NCBI GenBank assembly: GCA_937942935.1 | Contig: CALDGT010000898.1 | Coordinates: forward strand, 1 to 7,265 | Reading direction: 5' to 3' | DNA length: 7,265 bases | From: an uncultured Chloroflexota bacterium | Lineage (GTDB): Bacteria; Chloroflexota; Anaerolineae; Aggregatilineales; Phototrophicaceae | Shown: positions 5,858 to 7,265 of the stretch, in pieces | Numbering within the stretch: position 1 is the first letter of the stretch | Layout of the letters: every line of letters starts with the position of its first letter | Program-made: the position numbers and the translations under genes | Notes under the pieces: model-generated | Seen by the model: the letters and a program-made list of their open reading frames with translations, nothing else | Database searches by the model: none | Told to the model about the DNA's origin: nothing

Positions 5858-7265
5858 ATGCCCAAACGGACAGACATTCAAACCATCATGATTATCGGCT
5901 CTGGACCAATTGTGATTGGTCAAGCCAGCGAATTTGATTATAGTGGGGTTCAAGCCTGCAAAGCCTTGCGCGGATTGGGGTATCGGGTGGTGCTGGTGAA
6001 TAGCAATCCAGCGACTATCATGACTGACCCTGAATTTGCCGATGCAACTTATGTAGAGCCATTAACCCCCGAAATTTGTGAGCGAATCATCGAAGCAGAA
6101 CGCCCCGATGCTTTGTTGCCAACGGTTGGCGGACAAACTGCGCTCAATTTAGCACTTGCGCTTCAAGCGCGTGGGACGCTGGAAAAATATAATGTTGAAC
6201 TCATCGGCGCTTCGATGAATAGTATTCGACTCGCAGAAGACAGACAATTATTCAAAGATGCAATGACCGAAATCAACCTCAAATCCCCTCCTAGCGAAGT
6301 GGTATCCAGTGTGGATGATGCGGTTAAAGCGGCAGAAAAAATCGGTTATCCTGTCCTCATCCGCCCATCCTTCACACTCGGCGGGAGTGGTGGCGGTGTG
6401 GCGTATGATGAAAAACAATTGCGTGAAATTGCCCGCAATGGCATTAAACAAAGTCCTGTCGGGCAGGTTTTGATTGATATGAGCCTGCTCGGATGGAAAG
6501 AATATGAACTGGAAATCATGCGCGATACCAACGGGAATTTTGTCGTGGTGTGTTCCATCGAAAATTTAGACCCGATGGGTGTGCATACAGGTGATAGCAT
6601 CACTGTAGCACCCGCGCAAACACTCACGGATAAAGAATTGCAACGCCTCCGCAATATGTCCCGCGCTATTTTTGATAAAGTCGGACTCGCCACTGGTGGC
6701 GCAAATGTACAATTTGCCATCAGTCCATATGATGGTGATGTGTATGTGATAGAGATGAATCCGCGTGTGTCGCGTTCATCGGCACTCGCCAGCAAAGCGA
6801 CAGGCTTCCCTATCGCCAAAATTGCGGCATTGGTCGCCGTTGGATTCACACTCGATGAAATCCCCAACGACATCACCCGTGTAACACCCGCCAGTTTTGA
6901 ACCCTCACTCGATTATGTGGTCGTCAAAATCCCACGTTGGAATTTTGAAAAATTTGCGGGTGTGAATACCGTTTTGGGTCCGCAGATGAAAGCTGTTGGC
7001 GAAGTGATGGCGATTGGTCGTACCTTCTCCGAAGCCTTGCAAAAGGCGGTGCGGTCTTTGGATATTGGCATTAGCGGATTTGGCAGTAATTTAGAAAATG
7101 TCCCACCCGAAACATTGGCTATCCCCACCGCCAAACGCTTATTCCAAGTGGCGGCGAATTTATATAACGGCGTGAGCCAAGAAGAAATTGTGGAGCAAAC
7201 CCGCTTCGACCCGTGGTTTGTGCAACAAATGGCAGACCTGATGCACATCCACAAGACAATTTTGC
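5858..7265 (+). CDS. carB: Carbamoyl-phosphate synthetase large subunit, N-terminal part (runs off window)
   Basis: CarB makes carbamoyl phosphate from bicarbonate, two ATP and ammonia supplied by the glutaminase subunit CarA, feeding pyrimidine and arginine synthesis in the cytosol. The window holds 469 of the roughly 1070 codons usual for the family; the frame is open at the edge. Seen: the N-terminal MPKRTDI and GPIVIGQ (residues 16-22), NSNPATIMTDP (48-58), GGQTALN (91-97), the ATP-grasp loop RPSFTLGGSGGG (169-180), GWKEYE (212-217), HTGDSITVAPAQT (243-255) and EMNPRVSRSSALASKATG (299-316). By alignment from memory, the E. coli carboxyphosphate-site residues R129, R169, D207, E215, H243, Q285, E299, N301 and R303 fall at the same numbers, so the first ATP site looks functional. 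M208 replaces a Glu of the E. coli enzyme; I do not know that it matters. The oligomerisation domain starts near 400. carA is not directly upstream, so it must be elsewhere or downstream. Confidence 0.98.
   Translation, partial: MPKRTDIQTIMIIGSGPIVIGQASEFDYSGVQACKALRGLGYRVVLVNSNPATIMTDPEFADATYVEPLTPEICERIIEAERPDALLPTVGGQTALNLALALQARGTLEKYNVELIGASMNSIRLAEDRQLFKDAMTEINLKSPPSEVVSSVDDAVKAAEKIGYPVLIRPSFTLGGSGGGVAYDEKQLREIARNGIKQSPVGQVLIDMSLLGWKEYELEIMRDTNGNFVVVCSIENLDPMGVHTGDSITVAPAQTLTDKELQRLRNMSRAIFDKVGLATGGANVQFAISPYDGDVYVIEMNPRVSRSSALASKATGFPIAKIAALVAVGFTLDEIPNDITRVTPASFEPSLDYVVVKIPRWNFEKFAGVNTVLGPQMKAVGEVMAIGRTFSEALQKAVRSLDIGISGFGSNLENVPPETLAIPTAKRLFQVAANLYNGVSQEEIVEQTRFDPWFVQQMADLMHIHKTIL

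Noticed and set aside
5596..5953. Short open frames crossing the divergent intergenic region on both strands (5596-5781 plus, 5723-5953 minus)
   Set aside because: Each overlaps the start of a real gene and the promoter candidates, shows no ribosome binding site and gives no recognisable protein.
6346..6876. Minus-strand open frames (6346-6876 and 6913-7254) opposite carB
   Set aside because: The plus strand here encodes intact CarB with conserved active-site residues, so the opposite frames are by-products of its codon use.

Overview
The window looks like chromosomal DNA of a moderate-GC bacterium. It is probably a Chloroflexota member (Anaerolineae-like). That placement is inference from the style of the TadE/TadG-like proteins and of CarB; no rRNA or other taxonomic marker is present. 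There are four genes in two divergent transcription units. No mobile element, CRISPR array, tRNA or rRNA was seen.

Left unit, minus strand, about 5639 down to 34: three tightly spaced genes (17- and 21-nt gaps) read as one operon. In order of transcription they encode a 503-aa TadE-like membrane-anchored pseudopilin with a very long ectodomain; a 1226-aa TadG-like protein with a von Willebrand factor A (vWA) domain whose metal site (MIDAS) residues are intact but widely separated by large insertions; and a 124-aa small TadE-like pseudopilin. All three have a basic N-terminus, a GQ[S/T] motif and one hydrophobic helix, so each should sit in the membrane with its bulk outside the cytoplasm. Together they look like the minor-pilin or adhesin part of a Tad (tight adherence, type IVc pilus or secretion) system. 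The ATPase, platform, secretin, Flp pilin and peptidase genes are not in view.

Centre, 5640-5857: a 218-nt divergent intergenic region. It holds a good extended -10 promoter candidate facing the tad-like operon, a weaker promoter candidate facing carB, and a perfect 10-bp direct repeat between them that could be an operator.

Right unit, plus strand, 5858 to the window end: the first 469 codons of carB, the large subunit of carbamoyl-phosphate synthetase, with its first ATP-grasp active site intact. carA is not directly upstream. This is a housekeeping gene with no evident functional link to the pilus genes.

The most interesting item is the TadG-like protein, whose vWA fold is interrupted by roughly 700 residues of unassigned sequence. 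The small TadE gene may also be truncated: its frame resumes after the stop with what could be family-like sequence.
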